The notes below the pieces were generated by a model. The model saw only the letters and a program-made list of their open reading frames with translations. It was not told the DNA's origin and ran no database searches. From Struthidea cinerea (lineage: Eukaryota > Chordata > Aves > Passeriformes > Corcoracidae): a stretch of DNA of 64,000 bases. Every line of letters starts with the position of its first letter. Position 1 is the first letter of the stretch. This document shows, one piece after another, positions 12,836-24,950 of this stretch. Made by a program: the position numbers and the translations under genes. The stretch is from assembly GCA_013397865.1 (NCBI GenBank), contig VZTI01004803.1:663787-727786 (forward strand). The letters run 5' to 3'.

Positions 12836-14841
12836 ACAGAGAGAAAGGCTAAATCTGCTCTTTATCTGTCACTACATCGTGCTTCTTCTTTGTTCTTCTT
12901 GGAGATGAGGCCATGGAAGTAAGCATGGTCCTGTGCATGCAAGGTTCACAGCCATTTAGCAGTAAGTCATGTAGAGCCAGATTTTAATGCTATTTACATG
13001 CCAGCCTGAGTTTTTAATACCTAACTAGTGTTAAACAACTGTGGGGTTTTTTTCGTCTGTTTTGTTTTTCCTCCATAACCCTCAGTTTTCCATCTGTAAA
13101 ATTCAGGCAACTTTATGTCCTTACTAAAGGAGAGCAAATCGGAAACTTGAAAAGCAACTTTGAACAACACAGAGAATCTTTTCTGTTTCCACTTTTTGGA
13201 CTCCATCTTCTTCTGAAAAAAAATCTTTGTCAAATACTGCTTCACTCTAGTGCCAGGATTTAATCTTATTACTTAAAATCTCTGTTGGAGTTTACAGACT
13301 TTTGTAATTAAAACTGTTCAAAGTTTTAGCTCAGGAAAAACTGAATAGGATCTTTAGGGTTTAATCCATTATTTTTTATTGATATTCCTTAAATCTCTTG
13401 AGGGCACTTTGCTCTTAAGTGCATATTTGTTTTCATACACAAATACCACAGAAAGGCTTATCTTTAATTATAGTTTTATTAGTATGTGTGTTTTACAGTT
13501 TTTAATATTTAATGCACCTAATTAATTTACAGAATTTTAACCTTTTAACCCATCTTAACTAGTCACTCTATGTGATAAAGACAGGACTTTATTACGAAGG
13601 AATTAAACTCATCCTTCCCCTACTAATTTTCATTGGGAGGATAAATCCTCAGCTCTGGAAAGTCAGGCCCTTTGGGCCTTCTCTCAGGTTACGTGAAGTC
13701 CACACTTTATTGAACCCTGAAACTGGAGGTCTAAGTGCTTACCCTGCAGCAATTAAAGAGAAGTCAACCTATCCCATATGCTGTGGTCTATATTAAATAT
13801 TTATCCTTCTGATTTTGTTTCTTTAAAATTTGTGTGTGTGTTTGATTTCACTGATATTTACATTGCTTTTCAGAGTGATCTTTGTAAGAAATGTGAGCAA
13901 AAATTTGTTATTAATTTCTGTCTATTAAGGACTTTCCTCCTAGCTCATTTTCCTCCATCTCTTCCTGTTGCTCTACCTCCTATGCAGTGTGACATTTTTA
14001 GAGTATTTTACATCTACTTTTCTTGTTTGTGGACCAATGAATATCCTCACGCTGTGCTGCTTCTGCACTCCGCTGTGCTGAACTAACAATTTTTGAGGGG
14101 CATTCTCCCATCAGTGCAAATTTCTATAACATCATGGCCTTTTTTCACTATGTTTGCTTGGATTGATGGTATATGTTGGAAGAAAGTTACTTCTTTGTGC
14201 TGTTATTGAAATTATTATTTTTTTATTCTTGAAACTTTGGAAGAAATAAATGTTAACTTGGTCATGATATTAAATAATTCTTATAATGGTCACACTGTTA
14301 TTTGTCAATTTTCATTACACTAAGCAAACGGAAATTCTAACATTGCTGAGTTTTGCATGTCTCTTTCAGGGCAAAATAATTAATTCGAAGTACTTTGCTT
14401 CACCTTAGGCTATTTTCCCTAGGGAATTTCTTGTTGCAGAATTCCTGGCACTGAGCTATCATTCTGTTCAGTACTCCAAACCTGAGTATGTTTTTGGCAA
14501 TTGGAACAAAAAGACTAATAGAGTCATGCATTTTTTAAATGTATCTATCCCTATTAGTATACAAGTAGCAATCCTACAAGATATTTGCTGCTCCCTTGCT
14601 AATTGTTGTACAGAAGATTGTGCCATACGTGCAAGGCAAAATCCATCTTTTAATTTCTCATGGTCCTTAACCTTTCTGTTTTTCTCATGATACTGTGTTG
14701 TAGAGCTCTTTAAGCATCCAGGAATTGTAAAAATGCTTTAAAACTTACTCATTTACCCTAGCTGTTCTTTCTTTGTGCCACAGTCTGCAATTTTCCATTT
14801 ACAAGTGCAGTCAGTCTGGTAGACATTAATTTCATAATTAG

Positions 14842-14865
14842 GATATCTCATTTCTATGAGATATC
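14842..14865. repeat. Perfect 10-bp inverted repeat (hairpin)
   Basis: Left arm gatatctcat (14842-14851), 4-nt spacer ttct, right arm atgagatatc (14856-14865). The arms are perfectly complementary and pairing stops outside them. AT-rich, with no U-tract or neighbouring gene that would suggest a terminator. Confidence 0.85.
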
Positions 14866-15214
14866 AAATCTTCCCAGATTTATACCTGAGATTTTAAAAA
14901 AAATGTGATAGACTGTATCTATTTTATTCTCCATCTAGATAAATATATTTGCTGTATAACATTTTCTGTATATGCCTAAATTAGATGACAACAAGACAGA
15001 GTTAGCCTAGAACTACAGGGTATTAAGCAAGGAAATGTGAATTCATTAAATAATTCAATAGAGAAAACCTCGCAAGTAGTTGTCATATCCTCAGTAAGTT
15101 CAGACTGTGGCAAAAGCTTATAAATTAAAAGTTGTTTTTTTTTTCCTAAAGGACTCCAAATCCTCAATGAAAAATAGCCCTGTGAAACCAAGGACAATTT
15201 GTTTTCATTTCAAG

Positions 15215-15435
15215 TCATAGGGCCATAGAATATTTTGGGTTGGAAGGGATTTTAGAGGTCATCTAGCTCTAACCTCCCTGCCAAGGGCAGGGATATTTTC
15301 CACTAGACCAGGTTGCTCAGAGCCCAGGTGAGGCTGACCAGCCTGTAGTTCTCCAGGTCTTCTTTTATTCCATTTATAAAAATAGGAGTTATATAGTTGC
15401 CACAATTTTCTAATGGAACTGAACTCTAACAGAAA
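15215..15435 (-). mobile_element. CR1 LINE remnant, antisense, possibly composite
   Basis: The plus strand begins with a CR1 tail in reverse (tcatagggccatagaatatt, then 'gggttggaagggattttaga') and continues through 'agaccaggttgctcagagcc'. From about 15330 it carries 'ctgaccagcctgtagttctc' and 'aaaataggagttatatagtt', which resemble another antisense CR1 region rather than the sequence that normally follows the tail. The simplest reading is an internally deleted or subfamily-specific CR1 3' end, old and non-coding. The first 110 bp are secure; the second part is less so. Confidence 0.7.
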
Positions 15436-17702
15436 ACTGTGTTTTCTTCTTAGAATGGAAAACCAGGGCATCGTCATTTACACTTGAATGCCTTTGTATC
15501 ATTCTAGTGGTGTAATACCAGTCTAAAGGACTTTGAGTATGGATAGGAAGAAAGGCTTCTGGAGACTATAAAGAATATTAATACTCTATAATGCATCACC
15601 AAACAATTAGAACTTTTTTTTTTTTTTTTCAGAATGTGGTCTATCAAAGCGGCTTTACTGAAAACAGTAACTCATTTCAGAGCAATGAAACATTGAGTCA
15701 GAATAAGTATGCCTTCACTGTACCTAAATAGAGAGAATATAAGTAAAATCAAGAACATTAGGAAAATTTTCCAGTTTCATCTTTGAAAAGACAGTAGAAC
15801 ATTTACACTTTAAAAAAAGCTACAAAATCTCCTTTTTAGACTGTGTTTGACAGAGGGGAGCAAACCAAAATACTGATTGATAAATGAGTTAAAAATAAAA
15901 ATGTTTTCTATTAAAAAATATTTTACATCCAAGGGCTTTGATTTTTTCATAGTCTGAATCTCCTGTTTCTGCTGTCACAAAATGCCATCAGAGCTCTCTA
16001 GTTCTGCAAGACTAAATAATGCTCAGTGTCAGCATCAGGCCAGGGTTATTTTCCAAGAGAAATTTTGTTTTTGGGGGAAAGTAGAAAGCATTTTTGTGGC
16101 ATGCTGATGTTTGAAAAACAATGGTTGTTTAGAATTGCTTAGAAGAGTGGAATGTCAGAAGTAGTCTGAGAGAAAATGGATTTGTTGGCAGAAGACAGGC
16201 AAAGTGGTCAAAGCCATGTGCTAAGTGCAGTTTGTGACACGGCTTTTTGATTTGTGCTGTACCTAGCACACCTGTGGATTTGGTTAATGTGCAGCAATAT
16301 GGAGCTGTCTCTGTAGGCTGTCCAGTTTCAAAACGTACATTTTATATGTTAATTGCCATAGCCAGCAGCCAGAGGTTAAATTCCTGTAATATTATTAGCA
16401 TGTCTAGAAAAATGTCAAACTTTTTGGCTAACAAAAAATTTGAATTCTCAATAAAGTTGATTTGCAGAATGTTTTTTCAACATGTTTTTCTGACTTGCAC
16501 GATGAAAAGCTGTGGGTTTTGAAATGACTAATATACAAGATGGCTCTAGTTTAAACAACACTGGAAGTTCCAGCCTGCCTGATTCTTGCTAGGGCTTCAG
16601 TCAATGATCTTATTGGAAATAGATTAGTTCCATAAACCTACATTTGGAGATAGGAGTAATAATACTAAGTGCAACCAGATTTCTGGGGTAAAAATCCAAC
16701 CACAATTGCATCAGAACAGCCCTGGAAAAGTGTAGTTTTTCACTTACAAATCCTCAACTGTTTCAGAAAAATTATTGAACTTTCAAACCAGAAAGATCGT
16801 CAATAAAGTGAGACAATTGGGGCAATTTGCTCTCTATTATAATATTCAGATGGCTTCTTCAGTTAGATAACTGAAACAGTGTTTTGTGTGCAGAGCACAA
16901 TTACTTAAGAAGGGCTTTGCTTTGTTGTTTAATATCAAATATGAGAAAAGCAATCACATGCAAAATTTGAAAGTATCAGAATTTTTTTGGGGTGTGATTT
17001 TTTATAACAGATTCATGTAGATTCATGTGTGCTTATGTTTTCATGTGGAAAATGTGTAGGACTTGGAAGGGGGAAAAAGAGCATTTTTTATTTATCATAG
17101 TTTAAAGTTGATTGAATCTCAGAGTCAAAATAGAATTCAGGAAATGTGATGGTACCTTGGTATAAGCAAGATTAAGTTTTACTTAAAACAAAAGTAAAAA
17201 CTGAAATCCCCTTATTTTTCAGATTGCTCTCCTATGTTAACCTGCATCTGCTATATCACAGTAGATGGATCTATCCATCTGTGGGGATATACGAGTTTGC
17301 TAACTTGCAAAAAACTTAGCTCTGTTAACTTTTCCTGTCCCATTTCAATACAATTACTGTGCTCAACAAAACATGATACTGCTGTGGAGAATCAGACTGC
17401 CATTATCTTGCTTCTCTGATTATCTAGGTTTTCTCACTAGGTGATAGACAGAAACAGGCATTGCGTGGCACACGGAGAAAGAAGCAAATAATACAATATG
17501 AGCACTATAGTGAAGCAAAGTGGTGCTCTGGCTCTTGTATCCCCAGCAGTTGCCTTGGGTCTTAGTCTGTTCAGATCTGAGGAAATACGAGTGTGACTCT
17601 GCAGAAGCCATGTCTGATGTTGTAGACCATCTATGCAGACCTGCTAACACTTTGGTGTTACTTTGCTTTAATTTGACTCACATACCGCTCTTTAATTTGA
17701 TT
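15436..17702. other. AT-rich sequence, no gene seen
   Basis: Contains a T16 run at about 15614-15629 and a 10-bp direct doublet (agattcatgt twice) near 17010-17029. Open frames at 16247-16522 and 17234-17650 have no recognisable domain. Confidence 0.55.
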
Positions 17703-18288
17703 TCATAGAATCATAGAGTCATGGAATTGTTAAGGTTGAAAAAGACCTTTAAGAACATCAAGTCCAACCATCAGCCTAGCACCACCACCCTGGTCACCAT
17801 TAAACTGTGTCCTCAAGTTCCATATCCCCACCTCACTACAATCTCCTTTCAGATAGCTGTTGATAAAGTCTCCCCTGAACCTCCTTTTCTCCAGGCTAAA
17901 CTAATCCAGCTCCCTCAGCCCCTCCTCATCACACTTGTGCTCCCAAACCTTCACCAGCTCCGTTGTCATTCTGTGGACGTGTGCCAGCACCTCAATGTCT
18001 GTCTTGTAGTGAGGGGGCCCAGAACTGAACACAGGACTTGAGGTGTGGCCTCACCAGTGCTGAGTACAGGGGGACAATCCCTGCCCTGGTCCTGCTGGCC
18101 ACACTATTGCTGATACAGGCCAGGATGCCATTGGCCTTCTTGGCCACGCTGGCTTATGTTCAGCCGGCTGTTGACCAGCACCCCAGATCCTTTTCCACTG
18201 GGCAGCTTCCCAGCCACTCTGCCCTCAGCCTGTAGCGCTGCCTGGGGTTGTTGTGATCCAAGGGCAGGACTAAGAACTTTGCATTTTG
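17703..18288 (-). mobile_element. CR1 LINE 3' end, antisense, intact tail
   Basis: Well-preserved CR1 3' end on the minus strand. On the plus strand it opens with the tail repeat (tcatagaatcatagagtcat), followed by 'aaagacctttaagaacatca' and 'agtccaacc', then about 450 bp of antisense sequence from the 3' region, including 'ggtgtggcctcaccagtgct' near 18044 and 'tggccttcttggccacgctg' near 18132. It is 5'-truncated, as is usual for CR1. Open frames at 17721-18041, 18038-18235 and 18160-18393 lie in or across this copy and are not genes. Confidence 0.92.
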
Positions 18289-18732
18289 CGAAGCAGAGCT
18301 TTTGTAGCTGTCTTCTTCCAGGAAGTCACTAGTGGTATTTTTCATGTCTTTTGAGTTAAGCCGCACATTAATTAATGGACCACTGCCACTCACTTTTCAA
18401 CATTCTGATTGGGGAAGGGACTGGAACTAAATTTAGTTACTATGCAAAAAAAGATGGTGCTAACATTTCTTGGCCCTTGGTATTTCTAGGCATATTTCCT
18501 TAAATTTTGCTAAATATCATCTTGGATCAAGCCCTATTTGTCTTTTGAAGGCTTTGGAATAATAGTGAAGTCAGTATTTTCACTTCCAGGGTTATTTAAA
18601 CTGCTTCTTTTCAAAGCAGATTTGGGAACCTGTAGAACTGAAAGATTTTCTTTTGTATCACTGCAAATTAATATATATCTTTGCTTTGAGGACACCTGTA
18701 ATTGCCCAGAACAACAAATTTACAAATGAAGC

Positions 18733-18974
18733 AAATACACTTAAAATGCTGCAATCCCACATAGCTGCCTTCAGATGCAAATTGATTTTTTGTAAGTGAA
18801 ACTGTTTTCAGGGACTAAATTGCTTTATGGTTCCTTGGAAAATGATACATGACATGGAGAATGCAAAAAACTCTTACAAGTTGTCTTGGGGTGACATTTG
18901 TGCCCCTGCTCGGTAAAAATGCTTTATCAGCGATAAAGGCAGCTATGTGGGATAGCAGTATTTTACGTGTATTT
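18733..18974. repeat. 242-bp element with 39-bp terminal inverted repeats
   Basis: The left arm is 18733-18771 and the right arm 18936-18974. Read as reverse complement, the right arm matches the left at 36 of 39 positions, including an unbroken 18-bp core (atcccacatagctgcctt). The spacer is 164 bp, and its outer parts show weak further complementarity. No flanking target-site duplication is evident. It could be a remnant of a non-autonomous DNA transposon, an ancient palindromic repeat of the kind retained in amniote genomes, or a structured conserved non-coding element. The inverted repeat is certain; its identity is unknown to me. Confidence 0.9.
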
Positions 18975-20819
18975 CATCTGGATTTGATCTGAAGTGGAAA
19001 GGATGTACAAGTAGAACAGGCTGAAAAGACAGACCTGTTTATGAAGTTTGCTCCTGCATTTTTATTTATTCTACAAAGCAGATCTCATGTACACCTTTGA
19101 ATGAGAGCATTTTCAAGATTTTTTTTCCTTAAAACTTAGCAAAAGAAAGCAGTAAAAAACTAAAGAGATTGCTGAGAAATTAAGACCAAATATACCCTGT
19201 GCATGTATTATATGTAATCTTGAATGCAAGTCAAGCTTGTTCAAATTTGTTTCTTTATAACATTTGGCAAAAGGAAAGATAAGACTTTCTAAGGTAAATA
19301 CTCATTTTCATAGGAAAATTAAAGTATCTTTTCCTGAATTTTTTTTTTTCTTTCCACATGCACATGCACAGAAAATCTGACCATCCCTGCAGGTCTTTAT
19401 TGACATAGAAAAAGAAATTTAGTTTTGCATTAAAAGCCCCAGCAGCAATCAATTTCGTTTTTCTTGCCTGTCCCCTATCAGATTAGTTCATCAACACTTC
19501 AGTATTTTCAAAGGCTTATGGTGATCCCTTTACATTTCTTTTTAAATGCAAAATTCCATTTTGGTGCAATTCTGAGGGAAGGCTTTGCTGAAGATTTAGA
19601 CTTTTTAAAGGGTATTTTGGAAATTCTAGGAATGCAAACACCATCTCACCACAAAAGCCATCAGCCATTCCAGGATTTTTCCTCTTTTCCTTTCACCTTT
19701 TACTTTCTGAGGCTGAAGTACAGAAGTCACCTAACACTTGAAAAACAGCTACACTTTTGTAATAAGTCAAAGGTCCTGCTTCACCTTTCAATTGCATGAG
19801 TGCAAATCTTCTAGTTATTGAAGCCTGAAGGAATCCTCTCAGGGTGAACCAAAGGCTGCTGGGTCCTGTGATATCAGAAGAAAGTGCATGGACACAGCTA
19901 TTTCAGGTAACCCAGGTTTAAGTTCTGAAAAACCTCCAGATAGGTCTCATCCAAATTTCTGTCTTGCAGAAATCTGGAAATTCAGCTGTTTCTTGCAAAC
20001 TGCTTTCTCTACACCCATTAGGTTAATCACTCGCTGCTCCTCTGCAACTTTTGCACTTTCAAAGCTCTTTTCCAGTGTAGTTGTTTCTTAGCTAAAACTT
20101 CTGTGAATAGCAAGGAGAAACAGCTACAGCAGTCCTTAGGTGATCTTAGGTTGTAGGCAACTTGCTTTTTCAGTTTGTTATTTTTTCTCACTTCTTAAAT
20201 ATTTTTTCTTGTTCTGTCTCCTAGAGCTTTCAGTGTCATTGGAGATGTGGTGCGTCTTCACACCAGCTAGCCAGAGGAGCTCTGCCTGCTCTGGATTTGC
20301 ATGCTAAGCCTGAATTGTTTCAAGACCAGAAGAAAAGGGGTTTTAAGGCATTTAAATACTTCAAAGATTTGGAAAGCCATCCCAGAATTCAGATTACTTG
20401 ATCACCAATTGGCCATGATTCATCTAGAACAGCAACATTTACATCAGATGTGACAATTCTTGTCAAGGTCTAAGGGTAAATCTCCTCATTTTTCTCTTTA
20501 AACCAGAATTCCCTGAGAAGCTACATCTTCCATGATGAATTGTAACTATTGTTTGGTATGACAAACTGATGCTTATATAGTAGAAAGAGACTTATAGTAC
20601 TTGCATCGTGGAAGCAAAACATAATGCCATAAAGGAGAAAGCGAGGCTGAAGTACTTCTACAAAACATTTTTAAAAGGCTATTTCTTTTTTTTTAGAGCC
20701 AAATTTGACTTTCACAAAAAAAATCTGCCTTGCTTGGCATTTCACATTAATTTGGCGTTGGGAAGAATCCACTTTCACAACACCCCCAAAACAACAAAAC
20801 AGAAAGGGACTAGTGGTTA

Positions 20820-21125
20820 CATGGCAGCTCTCAGGATGCTGCTCCCTGTGGACAGGGGAGCCGGGAGCCACAGGGCATCCCTGTGGGGGCAGCAGGACAT
20901 GTTAGCCAGGTCCATTGCACTGCCTCAGCCAGGAGCGGCACAGTGCAGCAGACCCAGTCCCAGACACTGGGCACTCCCCTGGAGAAAGGGATGGCCCAGG
21001 CTGGGACAAGAGGTCAGCGTGAGGGTGTGGTGAGGTCTCCAATGCTGCCAGGCTGGGGCGTGGCTGTGGTGCAGCTGGAGTGGCAGCTTTGGGACAGCCC
21101 AGCCCTTAGCCAGGCACCTACAGTA
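20820..21125. other. GC-richer segment of unknown nature
   Basis: Abruptly GC-richer than its surroundings, with few CpG, so not a classical CpG island. Overlapping short open frames on both strands (20608-21033, 20883-21185) have no recognisable domain. It could be an unrecognised repeat such as an LTR fragment, an untranslated exon or regulatory DNA. Confidence 0.5.
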
Positions 21126-22959
21126 ACTGTTTTACAGAGAATAAGGGCTCAGTTTATTCTATTTCTTTTTAATGGGGCTATTTAAAAATGAGGGTACAGA
21201 ATGTGGAATTGCCTTCATTCCTTCTTCCTTGGGTGTCTTGCAGGTGTGTGCCTCAACTCCTTCATCTGTAACTGGTTAATACAGTCCTTGTAAGACTATC
21301 CCTATGACAAGAGTTCATACCCCACTTCTGTTACAAGCATTAGAGACCATGTATTTAACTCCAATGTAGTCAAAAGCTTTCTGGTTGAATGTGCCACTTT
21401 AGAGCTGAAGATGTTAAACAAATGCACTATGAATAAAAAATGCAGATCACCTCAAAACCAATGTTATATATTATATCAGCCTCGTAGGACATGATACATA
21501 TATGTATGTATAAAACTATGTATACTGTTCTGGCTGAAGGGCTTCAATAGGACATTCTTAAACAAAAATGTTGCATTGTAGGAGTGATGTTTACACCAGG
21601 TGCAATAGTTTTTTTAATAGATGTTACATTTTCATCTATTGAAAATGTTGAAATATTTACTTTGTCTTTTCAAGGCCGATAACCTTAGAATATTTAGAAG
21701 TTTTAGGTACAGGAAATCATACTTGATTTACTGTTACCTCAAAACATAGTCATCTGTTTTTCTCTTGTTATCACATTAGAGTACAATCCTTGCTTCACGT
21801 TTATGGTGCACATAGAACCCTATTCCATTTATCATTCTTGACACACATCTGCTTGCACTTCCTTAGAATGAATTGTTTTCAGCTAAAAGTAACTCTTGGC
21901 TATAGATATTTTTATTTTTCAGCAATATTTAATATTTTTATTTGGGAAATAAATCCTTGTCTTCAAGATTACTTTTTTGTAACTCACTGCAAATCATTAT
22001 AATGTACTAAACCCTCAGATGCTTTGAATGTCCAGCACAAGCGTCTGTGTTTAAAGGTTACTTATTTTCTAGCAAACACAGGCCACTTGGTTCCTACAAG
22101 TGTTATAAACACTTTGTTAGTATTATCTTAGAAGCATAACCTTTTCAGCATTGTGTATTTTCTTAACACTTGCATTTGGTCTGTTTGTTTCTATATTTTT
22201 TTTCCAGAAAATTGAAAGCTAATGTAAGTCACTATTTATGAGCCTTTGAAAGATTAATGTTTCAGCTTTGCACTGTTCATTACAGAACGGCACAGTCACT
22301 CATGCATCTAAGTCTAAAGACACACATATGCAGGATGTCTGATGAACAGGAGCACTATGATACTTGCAAAAGTTAGGTAATACCAGAATTGAGCTTTAGT
22401 CTCCTTATGAGTGGGCATGTGCACACTATTTTTGTCATAGGGAAACAGGTAGTTTTCTTCAGAAACTTTCTTGTCTCATTCACAGTAAAACTTAACTGAT
22501 CTTAATTTAACAAGAGAATTTTTTAAATTTTTCTCTTACTTTGCAGTTGAATGGATGTCCCCATGTTATTTAAGTGTATGCTATTGAAATTCTCTCCTGA
22601 ATACCAAGTGGTTGTTGTCATAGGGTATTTCTCCTTGTGTCCACAACTGTAGTCCTGGAATGCCTGATTTGTTTTCACAATATCTCAGTAAGAGGGGAGG
22701 AGCATATTATAAGATAAACATAACTGAAATGAGCAAATGCTAAAGTTAGAAGCTTCCACTCATTATGGGCACAGTGTTTGAGAACATGTGCTTTTATTTT
22801 TCCACCAGGTGAATCTAGTACTCATCTGACAGGGATGGGTGAAAGTAGGCTCTTTGTAAAACAGAGTGTAAATACAGAAACTTGATATTCCACCATCTTG
22901 ATATCAACATTGTTTACAAGCTTTTTTGCTGATAATTGTGTTCAGAAGTTCCGGAAAAA

Positions 22960-24290
22960 GTGGTATTTAGAGGTCAGGGTTCCAGTCCGCATCTTTACAG
23001 GAGCATTGTTCAAAAGATATTTTCTCTTCTGTCCAGGTTTTGCTATCTTCAACTCTGCAGCTCATCTACTTCTGGCTATCTTTGTTGTAGTCCTGTCTCT
23101 CCCCTACTACAACTCCTTGTCCAGTCCCATTCCTTCCATTTGGTAAGACACGTTTTCTGCTTTCCAGTTTTTTCATTTCAGTCTCACCTTCAGCATTTTC
23201 TTGTGGGAGATTTCTCAGGTAAATCCAAGTCTCTGTTCTGGGCCCAGCCCTTGCCTGGTCATTACTATCTGATCTGGTTTTGTCATATACTGCCTCCCCC
23301 GAAACACCCAGCTAAATTTAATCTCACTTCTAAATTCTTGTCCTGGGTTTCTCACCCCATTTTAATGTTGATCTCTCTTGCCAGTTTGCATTTAGATGCC
23401 ATTCAGTGACTATCCACCTTTGCAATGTTAGGTCCCTCAAGGTTCAAGGTGTCCAGAGCACTGAGAGGAGAGTGCTGTACTGGGAAGTATGTCTGCTCAG
23501 CTATGCATTCCAACTCAGGAAATAGGAACTATGCATTTTTATTTTGCCTTGGGAGAAATTGTCTAATTCTATTCAAAGTCATAATAAAAGGATCTCCTAA
23601 AAGAAACCATGAGAAATGAGAGAGTTTCAGTTCCCTGGCTCTGTCTTTCTGTGACCTCTCAGACAATGTGGTTCAACCATGCTTCTCCTGGGTCTGGTAG
23701 GGAAGGGGAGGGCAAGAAACGCCTCCTTCCTCTCACAGCTGCCAGACATGGTGTAGTGGAGCAGCTGCTGCAGTAGGAGAAGATGGAGTGGGAAGCCATT
23801 CCTGTGCATAGGTCTCAATTCCCTGGTTGGTCTCCCCTGTAGCAGCCTTTGCTGTGTGCAGCCTGCGAGGAGTGCTGAGGAATGCTCTCGGAGGGCCTGT
23901 GCAGGGGATACGGGTCTGTGAGAACCATGGCCATGTTGGTGACCTGACTTTTCCTGTCATGGTAGAGACATCTCCCTCAGCTTGTTCTGCTGTCTGCATG
24001 CCAAGCCAGCCACTCAGCCACTCGTTTGTCTCCTAAGTCCGGAACGGAGGAACCATGTCAGCTGACCAGAGAGATGTGTGGTTTGGGCAGGAGAGGCCAG
24101 AGCACCTCACGCTCACCCCATTCTCTGTCACCCTGGTCCATTCTCTTTCCCATCCTCTCTCCTCTCTGCTCAAGCCTGTGCTGCCCCTCTGCTCACCAGT
24201 CCCTTGAGCTGGTGGCAGAACCAGAGCACTGATGCCATCAGAGAGATGCTGCAGATGACAGCCTTTCTGCAGGTCTAGTTAAGTGGTGTC
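22960..24290. other. Pyrimidine-biased then GC-rich segment, unknown
   Basis: From about 22960 to 23400 the plus strand is C/T-rich, which keeps a 157-residue frame (22936-23409) open, rich in Ser, Leu, Phe and Pro and lacking a domain. From about 23620 to 24290 it is GC-richer, with a handful of scattered CpG. I recognise neither a repeat family nor an exon. Non-coding RNA exon, regulatory DNA or old LTR are all possible. Confidence 0.4.
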
Positions 24291-24920
24291 AGATTTTGTT
24301 TTAAATGAAATGGAAATTTTGCCTCATTTGCACTGGTAATTTTCAAACCATGGGGGCTTCTGAATCTGTTACAATACAGAGAAGAAAACTTCAAAATCCT
24401 AAGAGAAAGCAGAAGTCAGATAATAACTGCAGGGAAGGGGAGAGCAATTCCCCGACGAGGAAATCAGAACAAATTAATAAACTGCTATTTTTATTTCTCA
24501 CAGTTTGGGGAGGAAAGATACCAGAACTTCAAGAATTACCAGCGTACAAGCACTTTAGGAGGTGTCTCAAAGGAGAAGGAAATTTCAAGTGTCTGCTTTT
24601 ATCAATCATGCAACTTTGAGATGTTACTCAGTGTTTCTGTCACTTCCAGGCCTCTCAGTCATGTGTGCACGCTTGGCTTTCGGAGTGATACAGGTCAAGG
24701 GCAAAGTGCCATGCAACAGTTTTAAATTTAGTGGTTCCCAAAACACAGTTGTGTTGATGAGGTAACCAGCATAATGATGTGCTTTGTCATTTTATAGAGT
24801 AATTTTTAAAAGATTAAAAACTTTTAAAATTTGGAAGACACAGTAAGGCATGAATGTTTGGCAGGAATTTCACAGATCCATCAGTAAGGCAATGAAACAA
24901 ATTGATTCTGTTTCCAAGGG

Positions 24921-24950
24921 CTTTTTGTTTTGTTTTGTTTTTTATTTTCA
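24921..24950 (+). repeat. T-rich (TTTTG)n low complexity
   Basis: Short run of TTTTG units followed by T's. Simple sequence only. Confidence 0.85.

Larger units (their letters stand above)
12453..15214. other. AT-rich stretch with an assembly gap
   Basis: No gene seen. It contains the A-rich tract and gap at 12757-12835 and a perfect small hairpin at 14842-14865, both listed separately. Short open frames here lack domains. Confidence 0.55.

Noticed and set aside
22936..23409. 157-residue plus-strand open frame, the longest in the window
   Set aside because: It lies in C/T-rich sequence that lacks stop codons by composition; Ser/Leu/Phe/Pro-rich product with no domain.
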